A DNA stretch of 64,000 nucleotides, from positions 1-64,000 of the forward strand of contig CAMHAM010000003.1 in NCBI GenBank assembly GCA_946183415.1, given 5' to 3'. Below the pieces are notes generated by a model, which saw only the letters and a list, made by a program, of their open reading frames with translations, had not been told where the DNA came from and did not search any database. Source of the DNA: an uncultured Prevotella sp. GTDB lineage: Bacteria; Bacteroidota; Bacteroidia; Bacteroidales; Bacteroidaceae. Position 1 is the stretch's first letter. Each line of letters starts with the position of its first letter. Shown here one piece after another: positions 25,981 to 33,293 of the stretch. The position numbers were made by a program, and so were the translations under genes.

Positions 25981-27232
25981 ACTTCTTGAATACCACACAA
26001 GCATTGTGACCACCAAAGCCGAAGGTATTGCTAAGACCAACACGTACCTGACGCTTCTGAGCCTTGTTGAAGGTGAAATTCAGATTATAATCAATCTCAG
26101 GATCCTCATCACCTTCCTCGTGATTGATGGTGGGAGGAACAATATCGTTCTGAACAGCCAGTATTGTAGCCATAGCTTCAACGGCTCCAGCGGCTCCCAG
26201 CAGGTGACCCGTCATAGACTTCGTAGAAGAGATGTTCAGCTTGTAGGCAGCCTCACCGAAGACCTCCTTGATAGCCTTGGCCTCAGAGATATCACCTACG
26301 TGGGTAGAAGTACCGTGAACATTGATATAGTCGATGTCTTCGGGCTTCAAACCAGCATCCTCAAGCGCATTCTTCATAACGAGTTTAGCACCCAGTCCCT
26401 CTGGATGAGAAGCAGTGATATGATGAGCATCAGCACTCATACCTGCACCCACCATCTCGGCATAGATCTTGGCACCACGGGCCTTGGCATGCTCTAATTC
26501 CTCAAGGATCAGGCAGCCTGCACCCTCACCCATGATGAAGCCATCACGACTGGCACTGAAGGGACGACTTGCCTTCTCAGGCTCATCGTTACGAGTAGAG
26601 AGAGCCTTCATGGCATTGAAGCCACCCACACCAGTAGCACAGATAGCAGCCTCAGCACCACCTGCTACGATAACGTTAGCCTTACCCAGACGAATAAGAT
26701 TGAACGCATCGGCCAGTGCATTAGAAGAAGAAGCACAAGCTGAAGCAGTGATATAGTTGGGACCATGGAATCCGTACATGATGGAGATCTGTCCAGCAGC
26801 AATGTCAGCAATCATCTTCGGGATGAAGAAAGGATTGAACTTAGGACCATCGGCCTCATGCTGGGCATAGTAGCCCACTTCTTCCTCGAAGGTCTTAATT
26901 CCACCGATACCGACGCCATAGACTACACCAATACGGTCTTTGTCCTCGGTTTCCAAATCCATCTTACTATCCTCGACAGCCTGCTTGGCAGCAATCAAGG
27001 CCAGCTGGGTGTAGCGGTCCATCTTGCGGGCCTCTTTACGGTCGAGATAATCATTAATATTGAGGTTCTTTACCTCGCAAGCAAACTGTGTCTTGAATTT
27101 ACTTGCATCAAAAAGCGTAATAGGTGCTGCGCCACTGACTCCTGCAAGAAGGTTCTTCCATGTTTCCTCAGGAGTGTTGCCCACTGGCGTTACTGCGCCA
27201 AGACCTGTTACAACTACTCTTTTTAATTCCAT
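25970..27232 (-). CDS. fabF: 3-oxoacyl-[acyl-carrier-protein] synthase II
   Basis: This 420-residue condensing enzyme elongates acyl-ACP in fatty acid synthesis. The Cys-His-His triad is visible in TASACASSSNAL, VHGTSTHVGD and SMTGHLLGAAGAV. The length is typical. It lies between acpP (its protein substrate carrier) and rnc; this order is common in Bacteroidetes. The start codon is 64 bp after acpP. Confidence 0.96.
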   Translation of the reverse strand: MELKRVVVTGLGAVTPVGNTPEETWKNLLAGVSGAAPITLFDASKFKTQFACEVKNLNINDYLDRKEARKMDRYTQLALIAAKQAVEDSKMDLETEDKDRIGVVYGVGIGGIKTFEEEVGYYAQHEADGPKFNPFFIPKMIADIAAGQISIMYGFHGPNYITASACASSSNALADAFNLIRLGKANVIVAGGAEAAICATGVGGFNAMKALSTRNDEPEKASRPFSASRDGFIMGEGAGCLILEELEHAKARGAKIYAEMVGAGMSADAHHITASHPEGLGAKLVMKNALEDAGLKPEDIDYINVHGTSTHVGDISEAKAIKEVFGEAAYKLNISSTKSMTGHLLGAAGAVEAMATILAVQNDIVPPTINHEEGDEDPEIDYNLNFTFNKAQKRQVRVGLSNTFGFGGHNACVVFKKYEA

Positions 27233-27296
27233 AAGTTACAATTAAAGCATAATGGTTGCTTCTGATTTGAAGCAACCATTATGTTATGATCAAAAT

Positions 27297-27533
27297 TTAT
27301 TTTGCGTTCTCCTCGATGTAAGCGATAGCATCACCTACAGTACCGATCTTCTCAGCCTTGTCATCGGGAATAGAAATACCAAACTCTTTCTCGAACTCCA
27401 TAATCAGTTCGACAGTATCCAAAGAATCTGCGCCCAGATCATTTGTGAAGCTTGCCTCTGCCTTTACTTCAGCCTCATCTACACCAAGTTTGTCTACAAT
27501 AATTGCCTTTACTTTGCTTTCAATTTCTGACAT
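27297..27533 (-). CDS. acpP: Acyl carrier protein
   Basis: This 78-residue acidic protein carries acyl chains on phosphopantetheine. The attachment Ser lies in [10 protein letters not shown] (about residue 38). Length and charge are typical of AcpP. It is the first gene of the acpP-fabF-rnc operon. Confidence 0.97.
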   Translation of the reverse strand: MSEIESKVKAIIVDKLGVDEAEVKAEASFTNDLGADSLDTVELIMEFEKEFGISIPDDKAEKIGTVGDAIAYIEENAK

Positions 27534-27607
27534 AATTTTAATACTTTAAAATGTTAATAATGAATTTGCTATCTTGAAAAATATCAGCCTCTTGCTGAAA
27601 TCGGGTG

Positions 27608-27615
27608 CAAAGTAA
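27608..27615 (-). promoter_or_regulatory. Probable -7 box of the acpP operon
   Basis: The minus strand reads TTACTTTG, one mismatch from TAnnTTTG, 74 bases before the acpP ATG. The remaining intergenic sequence is AT-rich and holds the promoter of the opposite-strand gene. Confidence 0.4.
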
Positions 27616-27760
27616 CACATTTTCTTTCACTTACGCAAATTTTTTTAAGAAAAACTGACTATCTTTTGCACAAAAGGGGTGTATCTGTGCATATTTTTGC
27701 CCTATTTCTGCATCTGCTATTAAATAAAATACCAAAAATTAAATAAATTCTCCGATTTAG

Positions 27761-27792
27761 TTTGGCTAATTAAAAAAGTTTCAGTAGTTTTG
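27761..27792 (+). promoter_or_regulatory. Promoter of the DUF4254-GT9-rubredoxin operon
   Basis: TTTG at 27761 and TAGTTTTG at 27785 match the Bacteroidetes -33 and -7 elements with 20 bases between them. The start codon is 19 bases downstream of the -7 box. Confidence 0.65.
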
Positions 27793-27811
27793 CGGAATAA
27801 AACAATTAAAG

Positions 27812-28417
27812 ATGTCATTTACAGAAAAAGCAAACCAGATTTTCAATCGTGCCATCAGCGACTATCATCTGACGGATGATATCAATACGCCGATTCAGAA
27901 TCCATATAAGAAAGACAGTATCGAATCTAAGCTTTACCTGAAATGCTGGATTGATACTGTTCAGTGGCATTTTGAGGATATCATCCGCGATCCTCATATT
28001 GATCCTGTGGAGGCTCTTTCCCTGAAGCGCCGCATCGATCATAGTAATCAGGATCGTACTGATCTGGTGGAAGAGATAGATTCCTATTTCCGTCAGTACT
28101 ATAGCGAGGTGAAACCTATGGATGATGCGCGTCTGAATACGGAGAGTCCTGCCTGGGCAGTAGACCGCCTGAGCATCCTTGCCTTGAAGATCTACCACAT
28201 GCAGGAACAGGTTGATCGTCAGGATGCTGAGCCTGCACATATTGAAAAGTGTAAGGCAAAGCTTGGTGTACTGCTGGAGCAACAAAAGGACTTGGCGCTG
28301 GCCATCGATCAGCTGTTGGAAGATATCGAGGCAGGTCGTAAGTATATGAAGGTATATCGCCAGATGAAGATGTATAACGATCCTGCTACCAATCCTATAT
28401 TATATATGAACAAATAA
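27812..28417 (+). CDS. DUF4254 protein
   Basis: This 201-residue, mostly helical soluble protein belongs to the DUF4254 family, which is found beside glycosyltransferase genes in Bacteroidetes. Recognisable stretches are WHFEDIIRDPHIDP, KRRIDHSNQDRTDLVEEID and SPAWAVDRLSILALKIYHM. No catalytic motif is evident. A GT9 glycosyltransferase gene follows after 10 bp, suggesting a role in lipopolysaccharide or surface-glycan synthesis, but the molecular function is unknown. Confidence 0.8.
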   Translation: MSFTEKANQIFNRAISDYHLTDDINTPIQNPYKKDSIESKLYLKCWIDTVQWHFEDIIRDPHIDPVEALSLKRRIDHSNQDRTDLVEEIDSYFRQYYSEVKPMDDARLNTESPAWAVDRLSILALKIYHMQEQVDRQDAEPAHIEKCKAKLGVLLEQQKDLALAIDQLLEDIEAGRKYMKVYRQMKMYNDPATNPILYMNK

Positions 28418-28427
28418 GAGAGGAATA

Positions 28428-29483
28428 GTGAAGAAAGAGCATATCCTCGTCATACGATTCTCTGCACTGGGCGATGTGGCAATGACTGTTCCAGTGATTT
28501 GGGCTTTGGCTAACCAGTATCCTGATATCCGTATCACAGTACTGAGCAAGAAATTTGCCCGTCCACTCTTCTACGACCTGGCACCTAATGTGAACTTCAT
28601 GGAAGCAGATCTCTCGAATGAATATCACGGGGTGAAGGGTCTGAATGCGCTCTATCGCAGACTTGTTGCCAAGCAGTTTACAAAGGTAGCTGACCTCCAT
28701 AATGTGTTGCGCTCAGAATATCTGAGAATGCGCTTCAATCTGGGTCGCTATCGTGTGGAGCATATAGACAAACACCGTCAGCAGCGCAAGAAACTTATCT
28801 CATATAAGAATAAGGTGAAGAAGCAGCTGCCCAGTTCGTTTGAAAACTATGCTGAGGTGTTTGAGCGCTTGGGGTATCCTGTTGATATCCGCCAGTTCCA
28901 TTCCATTTTCCCTGAAGATGGTGGTAACCTGAATCTGCTTCCTAAAGAGATAGGTCCGAAAAAGAGTTTTGAACAGTGGATAGGTATTGCGCCCTTTGCA
29001 GCCCATGAGGGTAAAGTCTATCCTCCAAGACTGATGGAGCAGGTAATCTTTAACTTGATACAGAAATACCCCCAAGGACGCATCTTCCTTTTCGGAAAAG
29101 GTGAACTGGAGGATAAATACCTACAGTTATGGTGTGCTCAATATCGACAGTGCCTGATGGTAAGCAAATATTGTGAGGATAATATCTATCAGGAACTGAT
29201 TCTGATGAGTCACCTCGATGTGATGCTCTCGATGGATTCTGCCAATATGCATCTGGCCTCACTCACAGGAATCCCTGTTGTCAGTGTCTGGGGAGCTACT
29301 CATCCTATGGGTGGATTCCTGGGATTCAATCAGAATGCTGATAATGTGATACAACTTGACCTGGAATGCAGACCCTGCAGCATCTATGGTAATAAGCCTT
29401 GCCAGCGAGGCGACTATGCTTGTCTACAAAACATTCCGCCAGAGCGGATTGTTGAGAGAATAACAACCCTAATTAATAACTAA
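28428..29483 (+). CDS. Glycosyltransferase family 9 (heptosyltransferase-like)
   Basis: This 351-residue GT-B enzyme resembles ADP-heptose:LPS heptosyltransferases. The N-terminal HILVIRFSALGDVAMTVPV and the C-terminal donor-binding region SMDSANMHLASLTGIPVVSVWGATHP are characteristic of the family. It starts with GTG. In Bacteroidales the donor may not be heptose, so the sugar is uncertain. It is co-transcribed with the DUF4254 gene and a rubredoxin gene. Confidence 0.9.
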   Translation: MKKEHILVIRFSALGDVAMTVPVIWALANQYPDIRITVLSKKFARPLFYDLAPNVNFMEADLSNEYHGVKGLNALYRRLVAKQFTKVADLHNVLRSEYLRMRFNLGRYRVEHIDKHRQQRKKLISYKNKVKKQLPSSFENYAEVFERLGYPVDIRQFHSIFPEDGGNLNLLPKEIGPKKSFEQWIGIAPFAAHEGKVYPPRLMEQVIFNLIQKYPQGRIFLFGKGELEDKYLQLWCAQYRQCLMVSKYCEDNIYQELILMSHLDVMLSMDSANMHLASLTGIPVVSVWGATHPMGGFLGFNQNADNVIQLDLECRPCSIYGNKPCQRGDYACLQNIPPERIVERITTLINN

Positions 29484-29495
29484 ACACTTACAATT

Positions 29496-29651
29496 ATGAA
29501 GTACGTTTGCGAAGTTTGCGGTTATGTCTATGACCCCGCAGAAGGTGATCCCGACAATGGTATTCAGCCAGGAACAGCTTTTGAAGACATTCCTGATGAC
29601 TGGGTATGCCCCGTTTGTGGAGTAGGCAAGGAAGAATTCAAGCCTGAGTAA
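29496..29651 (+). CDS. Rubredoxin
   Basis: This 51-residue electron carrier is absent from the ORF track because it is too short. It has both knuckles that hold the single iron: [10 protein letters not shown] and [11 protein letters not shown], with the canonical DDW just before the second. The length is standard. It lies 12 bp after the GT9 gene and ends in a strong terminator. Rubredoxins pass electrons to peroxide- or oxygen-reducing enzymes in anaerobes; the partner is not in this operon. Confidence 0.96.
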   Translation: MKYVCEVCGYVYDPAEGDPDNGIQPGTAFEDIPDDWVCPVCGVGKEEFKPE

Positions 29652-29655
29652 AATT

Positions 29656-29693
29656 AAATAAGGTGGCAACGACTGATTGCCACCTTATTTTTT
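29656..29693. terminator. Bidirectional intrinsic terminator
   Basis: AAATAAGGTGGCAA pairs with TTGCCACCTTATTT (14 bp, 7-base loop), followed by TTT on the plus strand; on the minus strand the stem ends in a T-rich arm too. It separates the rubredoxin gene from the convergent lipoprotein gene. Confidence 0.85.
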
Positions 29694-29695
29694 AT

Positions 29696-30436
29696 TTACT
29701 TATCCTGTTTTTCAATTTTCAGGAGATCCATACAGTAATATTCCATTCCAGCTACTTGCTCTGACTGATAGTCACCCCAGTTAATATCCATATGATAGGC
29801 ATCGCCTGAGAAGACAACTTTCAGATCCTCCTGCAGAAAGTCTATATCAGGAAATGATTCTGGATAATACCTGATGATGGTAACATTGCTTCCAGGATAA
29901 TTATAGGCAATATACCACTTACGAAGATATTTATCCTTATGGATAGTACCCTGCTCATCTTTAACAGTCATGACGATATTCTGATCACAGTTACAGCTGG
30001 GCTTTATATTATTTGTAAACTGATTGGTAAAAAGGAAATAGTCATTATCCGAAAAATAGATTTTCAGTTTGTTACCAATAAGTTCATATCGATTCATATT
30101 GACTATATTCTTATCAAAAAATATAGATTCGTCGTCGATAACAAAGACTTGAGTCTGAATAGCACTTTCCTTTATCAAAGTATTATTCTTGCTTCTTACT
30201 TTTCCAAAGTCTGTGACGTTGCCTAAAGAATAGGCTTTCACGTTATTACCCGAGAACTCAATGGAGAACTTATGATACTCTACCTTGAAAGAATCAACTT
30301 CATGGAAATAGCCATCAACGTCCCAACCTAATAGTCTCCATTCACCTTGCAAATCATTACTGATATTATCCTTCAGACAACCCGTCAGCGAGATACCAAG
30401 AACAAACAATAAACAGATAGCAACAATCTTTTTCAT
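29696..30436 (-). CDS. Predicted lipoprotein of unknown function
   Basis: This 246-residue protein has a lipoprotein signal (MKKIVAICLLFVLGISLTGC, lipobox LTGC). The mature part is rich in beta strands and begins LQGEWRLLGWDVDGYF, reminiscent of lipocalin-like or META-like lipoproteins that often open with GxW. I do not recognise a specific family. It lies 19 bp after the RNA methyltransferase gene on the same strand and may be co-transcribed with it. Confidence 0.7.
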   Translation of the reverse strand: MKKIVAICLLFVLGISLTGCLKDNISNDLQGEWRLLGWDVDGYFHEVDSFKVEYHKFSIEFSGNNVKAYSLGNVTDFGKVRSKNNTLIKESAIQTQVFVIDDESIFFDKNIVNMNRYELIGNKLKIYFSDNDYFLFTNQFTNNIKPSCNCDQNIVMTVKDEQGTIHKDKYLRKWYIAYNYPGSNVTIIRYYPESFPDIDFLQEDLKVVFSGDAYHMDINWGDYQSEQVAGMEYYCMDLLKIEKQDK

Positions 30437-30455
30437 GACAATGAACAATTATAGA

Positions 30456-30986
30456 TTAAAATAATAATGCTTTTGCGAAATGCCAGATGATGATGCCTGC
30501 TGTGACAGAAACATTCATTGAGTGCTTCGTACCAAACTGGGGAATCTCAATACAACCGTCTGAGGCATCGACTACTTCCTGATGAACACCTTTCACTTCG
30601 TTACCTAAGACAACAGCATATTTATCCTGACCAGCAGGCGTAAAATCCTGAAGTTTCGTAGAGCCATGAGCCTGTTCGATGGAAAGGACTGTATATCCTT
30701 CTGCCTTCAAAGCCTCAAGTGCCTCAAGTGCCGTACTATAATATCGCCAGCTGACGCTGTCTTCTGCGCCTAAAGCTGTCTTATGAATCTCAGCCATAGG
30801 AGGCGTTGAGGTAATACCACATAAATAGATGGCCTCAATGCGGAAGGCGTCGCCAGTACGGAATACGCTGCCAACATTATGCATCGAGCGAACATCATCG
30901 AGAACCACTATCAATGGCAATTTCTCAGCCTTACGGAATTCCTCTACCGTGAGGCGCTGCATCTCTATCGTACGAAGCTTTTCCAA
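30456..30986 (-). CDS. RNA 2'-O-methyltransferase, SpoU/TrmH family
   Basis: This 176-residue enzyme has the trefoil-knot SPOUT fold: LDDVRSMHNVGSVFRTGDAF is motif 1 with its Arg, VLGNEVKGV motif 2, and QFGTKHSMNVSVTAGIIIW motif 3 with the AdoMet-binding segment. It methylates a ribose in tRNA or rRNA. It is shorter than TrmH or RlmB and has no extra RNA-binding domain, so the target is uncertain. Confidence 0.9.
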   Translation of the reverse strand: MEKLRTIEMQRLTVEEFRKAEKLPLIVVLDDVRSMHNVGSVFRTGDAFRIEAIYLCGITSTPPMAEIHKTALGAEDSVSWRYYSTALEALEALKAEGYTVLSIEQAHGSTKLQDFTPAGQDKYAVVLGNEVKGVHQEVVDASDGCIEIPQFGTKHSMNVSVTAGIIIWHFAKALLF

Positions 30987-30996
30987 CGAAAATACA

Positions 30997-31617
30997 TTAA
31001 TTGAATTTATAGCCGAGAGTTAAGACAAACACCTTGTTGTGAATATCCTCACCCTTTATCAACTTAGTAAGGCCGATATTGTAGCGGGCATCAAATGTGA
31101 TACGATTGAATTCATAGGATAAACCTACGGGGATAGACAAGTCGAATTTATTCATATCCTCTGTTTTTTCACCAAACCAGTTTTTCCAAAGATCCATCAT
31201 CCTGTCATAGTCATAGGTATTATCGCCCATCTTTGCCTTGGCCTTTACACGAAAAGCAGGCTGGATACCAGCTTTCAAGGCAAGTCCTGGAAGCACATAG
31301 AAATTGGCTGTGATGGGAATAGTAGCATAATAGATATTCAATGTCAAGTCGCTCTTTTTATTTGTTTCATCATATATATCGGTATATTTGCCACCCTGAT
31401 TGGTGAATAACAAACCAGCTGCCCAACTAAACTGATCAGCAAAGAAATGCTCGAACTCTACACCATAAGCAAAATTCACCTTTGACTTGTCAGCATCCGT
31501 AAATTTAGAAATAGTAATACCTACTCGTGGCTGAATAGTAAAATCTCCCTGCTCATGCTGGGCCTGAACAGTTACCGTAAATGCCATAACGGCAATTAAT
31601 GTTAATAGCTTTTTCAT
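30997..31617 (-). CDS. Outer-membrane beta-barrel protein
   Basis: This 206-residue protein has a signal peptide (MKKLLTLIAVMAFTVTVQAQ) and an eight-strand-like barrel pattern typical of the porin-family/OmpA-like beta-barrel of Bacteroidetes, ending LGYKFN. The function is unknown. Its promoter lies in the gene-free region that also holds the DnaA-box cluster; if that is the origin, this is the nearest gene on the left. Confidence 0.8.
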   Translation of the reverse strand: MKKLLTLIAVMAFTVTVQAQHEQGDFTIQPRVGITISKFTDADKSKVNFAYGVEFEHFFADQFSWAAGLLFTNQGGKYTDIYDETNKKSDLTLNIYYATIPITANFYVLPGLALKAGIQPAFRVKAKAKMGDNTYDYDRMMDLWKNWFGEKTEDMNKFDLSIPVGLSYEFNRITFDARYNIGLTKLIKGEDIHNKVFVLTLGYKFN

Positions 31618-31641
31618 ACCTTATTAATTAATAATTTTGTG

Positions 31642-31649
31642 CAAAGATA
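31642..31649 (-). promoter_or_regulatory. Promoter -7 box of the beta-barrel gene
   Basis: The minus strand reads TATCTTTG, 25 bases before the ATG of the barrel protein. Confidence 0.65.
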
Positions 31650-31694
31650 CAATTTAGAAAGCAAATAACAAAGCATTTACTCATTTATTTATAA

Positions 31695-31730
31695 GAAAAA
31701 AGCACTACCCGATGCTGGCGGATAGTGCTG
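31695..31730 (-). terminator. Orphan minus-strand intrinsic terminator
   Basis: Read on the minus strand, AGCACTATCCG and CGGGTAGTGCT form a stem (7 bp, one mismatch, 3 bp) followed by TTTTTTCTTAT. The plus-strand side lacks a U-run. No minus-strand gene lies between this element and the nadA gene, so its transcript must be noncoding or unrecognised. Confidence 0.6.
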
Positions 31731-31890
31731 AAAACCTTCCTGTGTCGATTCATGGAACTCTACTAATTCTATGCTTACAGATTCATTATTACTCTCAAAT
31801 TGTCAGATATGGAGCTATATGTATTAAAACAACATTGTCATCAGACGTTTCTATCTATATAACTGGAAAAAGCAAAAACCTTGCAAAGAT
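31700..31890 (-). ncRNA. Candidate small RNA ending at the orphan terminator
   Basis: A minus-strand transcript starting near 31880 would end at the terminator above and be about 180 nt long. An imperfect -7 box (AATCTTTG, one mismatch) lies on the minus strand at about 31882-31889. No credible ORF exists on that strand. The existence of the RNA is inferred only from the terminator and this weak promoter; I recognise no known RNA family. Confidence 0.3.
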
Positions 31891-31944
31891 TTGCCAGAAT
31901 TTATAATTCATTAACTTTTCTCTATATTTGTTCAGAAAAGAAAA

Positions 31945-32241
31945 TGTTGATAAACCTGTGGAAAACTATGTGGATAACTTGTGGATTTTTGCACAAAAAG
32001 AAGTTGAAAACCTGAAATATGTGGATATTAACAGACTTATTAAGGGGAAATACAGCACTTTTCAACAGATTTTTGCTGAAAAAAGATATAAACTTATTAA
32101 ATTTGCACCGAAAATGGAAATTGTGGATAAAGTGCGTGAAGTCTTCATTATCAGAGAATAAGAATCCACAGAGAGTGTGAATAAGGCATCTTTGTACGTG
32201 GATAACTGATTGTGCAAGAAAAACGTGGAAAAGTTATCAAG
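31945..32241. other. Candidate chromosomal replication origin (DnaA-box cluster)
   Basis: Within about 300 bp of gene-free DNA there are two perfect TGTGGATAA boxes (31969, 32122), one-mismatch boxes TGTTGATAA (31945), TGTGGAAAA (31957), TGTGGATAT (32020), TGTGAATAA (32176) and CGTGGATAA (32197), plus several weaker ones (31980, 32162, 32224, 32233). The strong boxes face the same way. AT-rich stretches that could unwind lie at 32080-32105 and 32265-32305. Genes at the flanks (outer-membrane barrel, nadA) are not dnaA, but Bacteroidetes origins are often away from dnaA. The 77-residue ORF drawn here owes its repeated Val-Asp pairs to the boxes. Confidence 0.72.
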
Positions 32242-32312
32242 ATTTCAACGGCATATCATCCTATTCATTTCATTTTTAAAGAAAAGAAAAAAAGAAAAAT
32301 AAGAATAATGAG

Positions 32313-33257
32313 ATGTTGAAAACTGAAGATCTGAAAGCGGAAATCCGCAGAATGTGTGAAGAGAAGGATGCAATCATTCTCGCACACTATTATACGATTG
32401 GCGATATTCAAGATATTGCTGATTTCGTAGGTGATTCATTGGCTTTAGCTCGTAAGGCTGCAGAGACTGATGCGAAAATCATGGTGATGTGTGGTGTTCA
32501 CTTTATGGCTGAGACGTGTAAACTGCTCTCACCAGACAAGATGGTGCTTTGTCCAGATTTGGAAGCAGGCTGTTCTTTGGCTGACTCATGCAAAGCTGAG
32601 GACTTGAAGAAATTCAAGGCTGAGCATCCTGGTTATCAGGTTATCTCTTATGTCAATACGACAGCTGCTGTGAAGGCTCTGACGGATGTAGTCGTTACAA
32701 GTGGTAATGCCAAGAAGGTAGTAGATCAGCTACCAAAGGATGCCAAACTTATTTTTGGTCCTGATTATAACTTAGGTAACTATATCAATGAGGTGACGGG
32801 TAGAGAGATGTTACTCTGGAATGGTGGTTGTCATGTGCATGAGCGTTTCTCTGTAGAGAAGATCATAGAACTGAAGAAACAATATCCAGAAGCTGTGGTG
32901 ATGGCTCACTTGGAGTGTAAGGCTCCTGTTCTGGCTGTTGCTGATGTCAAGGGCTCTACGGCAACGATGCTGAATTATGCTCAGCAGAGTGATAAGAAGC
33001 AGTTTATTGTGGCTACAGAGGCTGGAATCCTCCACGAGATGCAGCGAACTTGTCCTGACAAGGAATTTATCCCTGTGCCTCCTGAAATCAGCGAGAGCGG
33101 GCTGGAATGCAGCTGTAACGAGTGCCAGTATATGAAGATGAATACACTGGAGAAGGTCTATAACTGTCTGAAAAATGAAAATCCTCAAATAGAGATTGAT
33201 CCTGAGATAGCAAAAGAGGCTGTCAAGCCGATAGAGAGAATGCTTGAACTCTCATGA
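32313..33257 (+). CDS. nadA: Quinolinate synthase
   Basis: This 314-residue [4Fe-4S] enzyme condenses iminoaspartate with dihydroxyacetone phosphate to quinolinate in NAD synthesis. Cluster-binding cysteines are in MCGVHFMAE, near HLECKAPV and in LECSCNECQYM. HYYTIGDIQDIADFVGDSLALAR is the conserved N-terminal substrate region. It is alone, without nadB or nadC, and adjoins the putative origin. The promoter is unclear; CATCTTTG near 32188 is one mismatch from a -7 box. Confidence 0.96.
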   Translation: MLKTEDLKAEIRRMCEEKDAIILAHYYTIGDIQDIADFVGDSLALARKAAETDAKIMVMCGVHFMAETCKLLSPDKMVLCPDLEAGCSLADSCKAEDLKKFKAEHPGYQVISYVNTTAAVKALTDVVVTSGNAKKVVDQLPKDAKLIFGPDYNLGNYINEVTGREMLLWNGGCHVHERFSVEKIIELKKQYPEAVVMAHLECKAPVLAVADVKGSTATMLNYAQQSDKKQFIVATEAGILHEMQRTCPDKEFIPVPPEISESGLECSCNECQYMKMNTLEKVYNCLKNENPQIEIDPEIAKEAVKPIERMLELS

Positions 33258-33293
33258 AAGTGCTTTTCCCTTCCTATTTATGAGGGGCCTTTA

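Noticed and set aside
31928-32161. 77-residue plus-strand ORF in the gap before nadA
   Set aside because: Its composition is explained by repeated DnaA-box sequence (GTGGAT giving Val-Asp). No ribosome site, promoter or recognisable fold.
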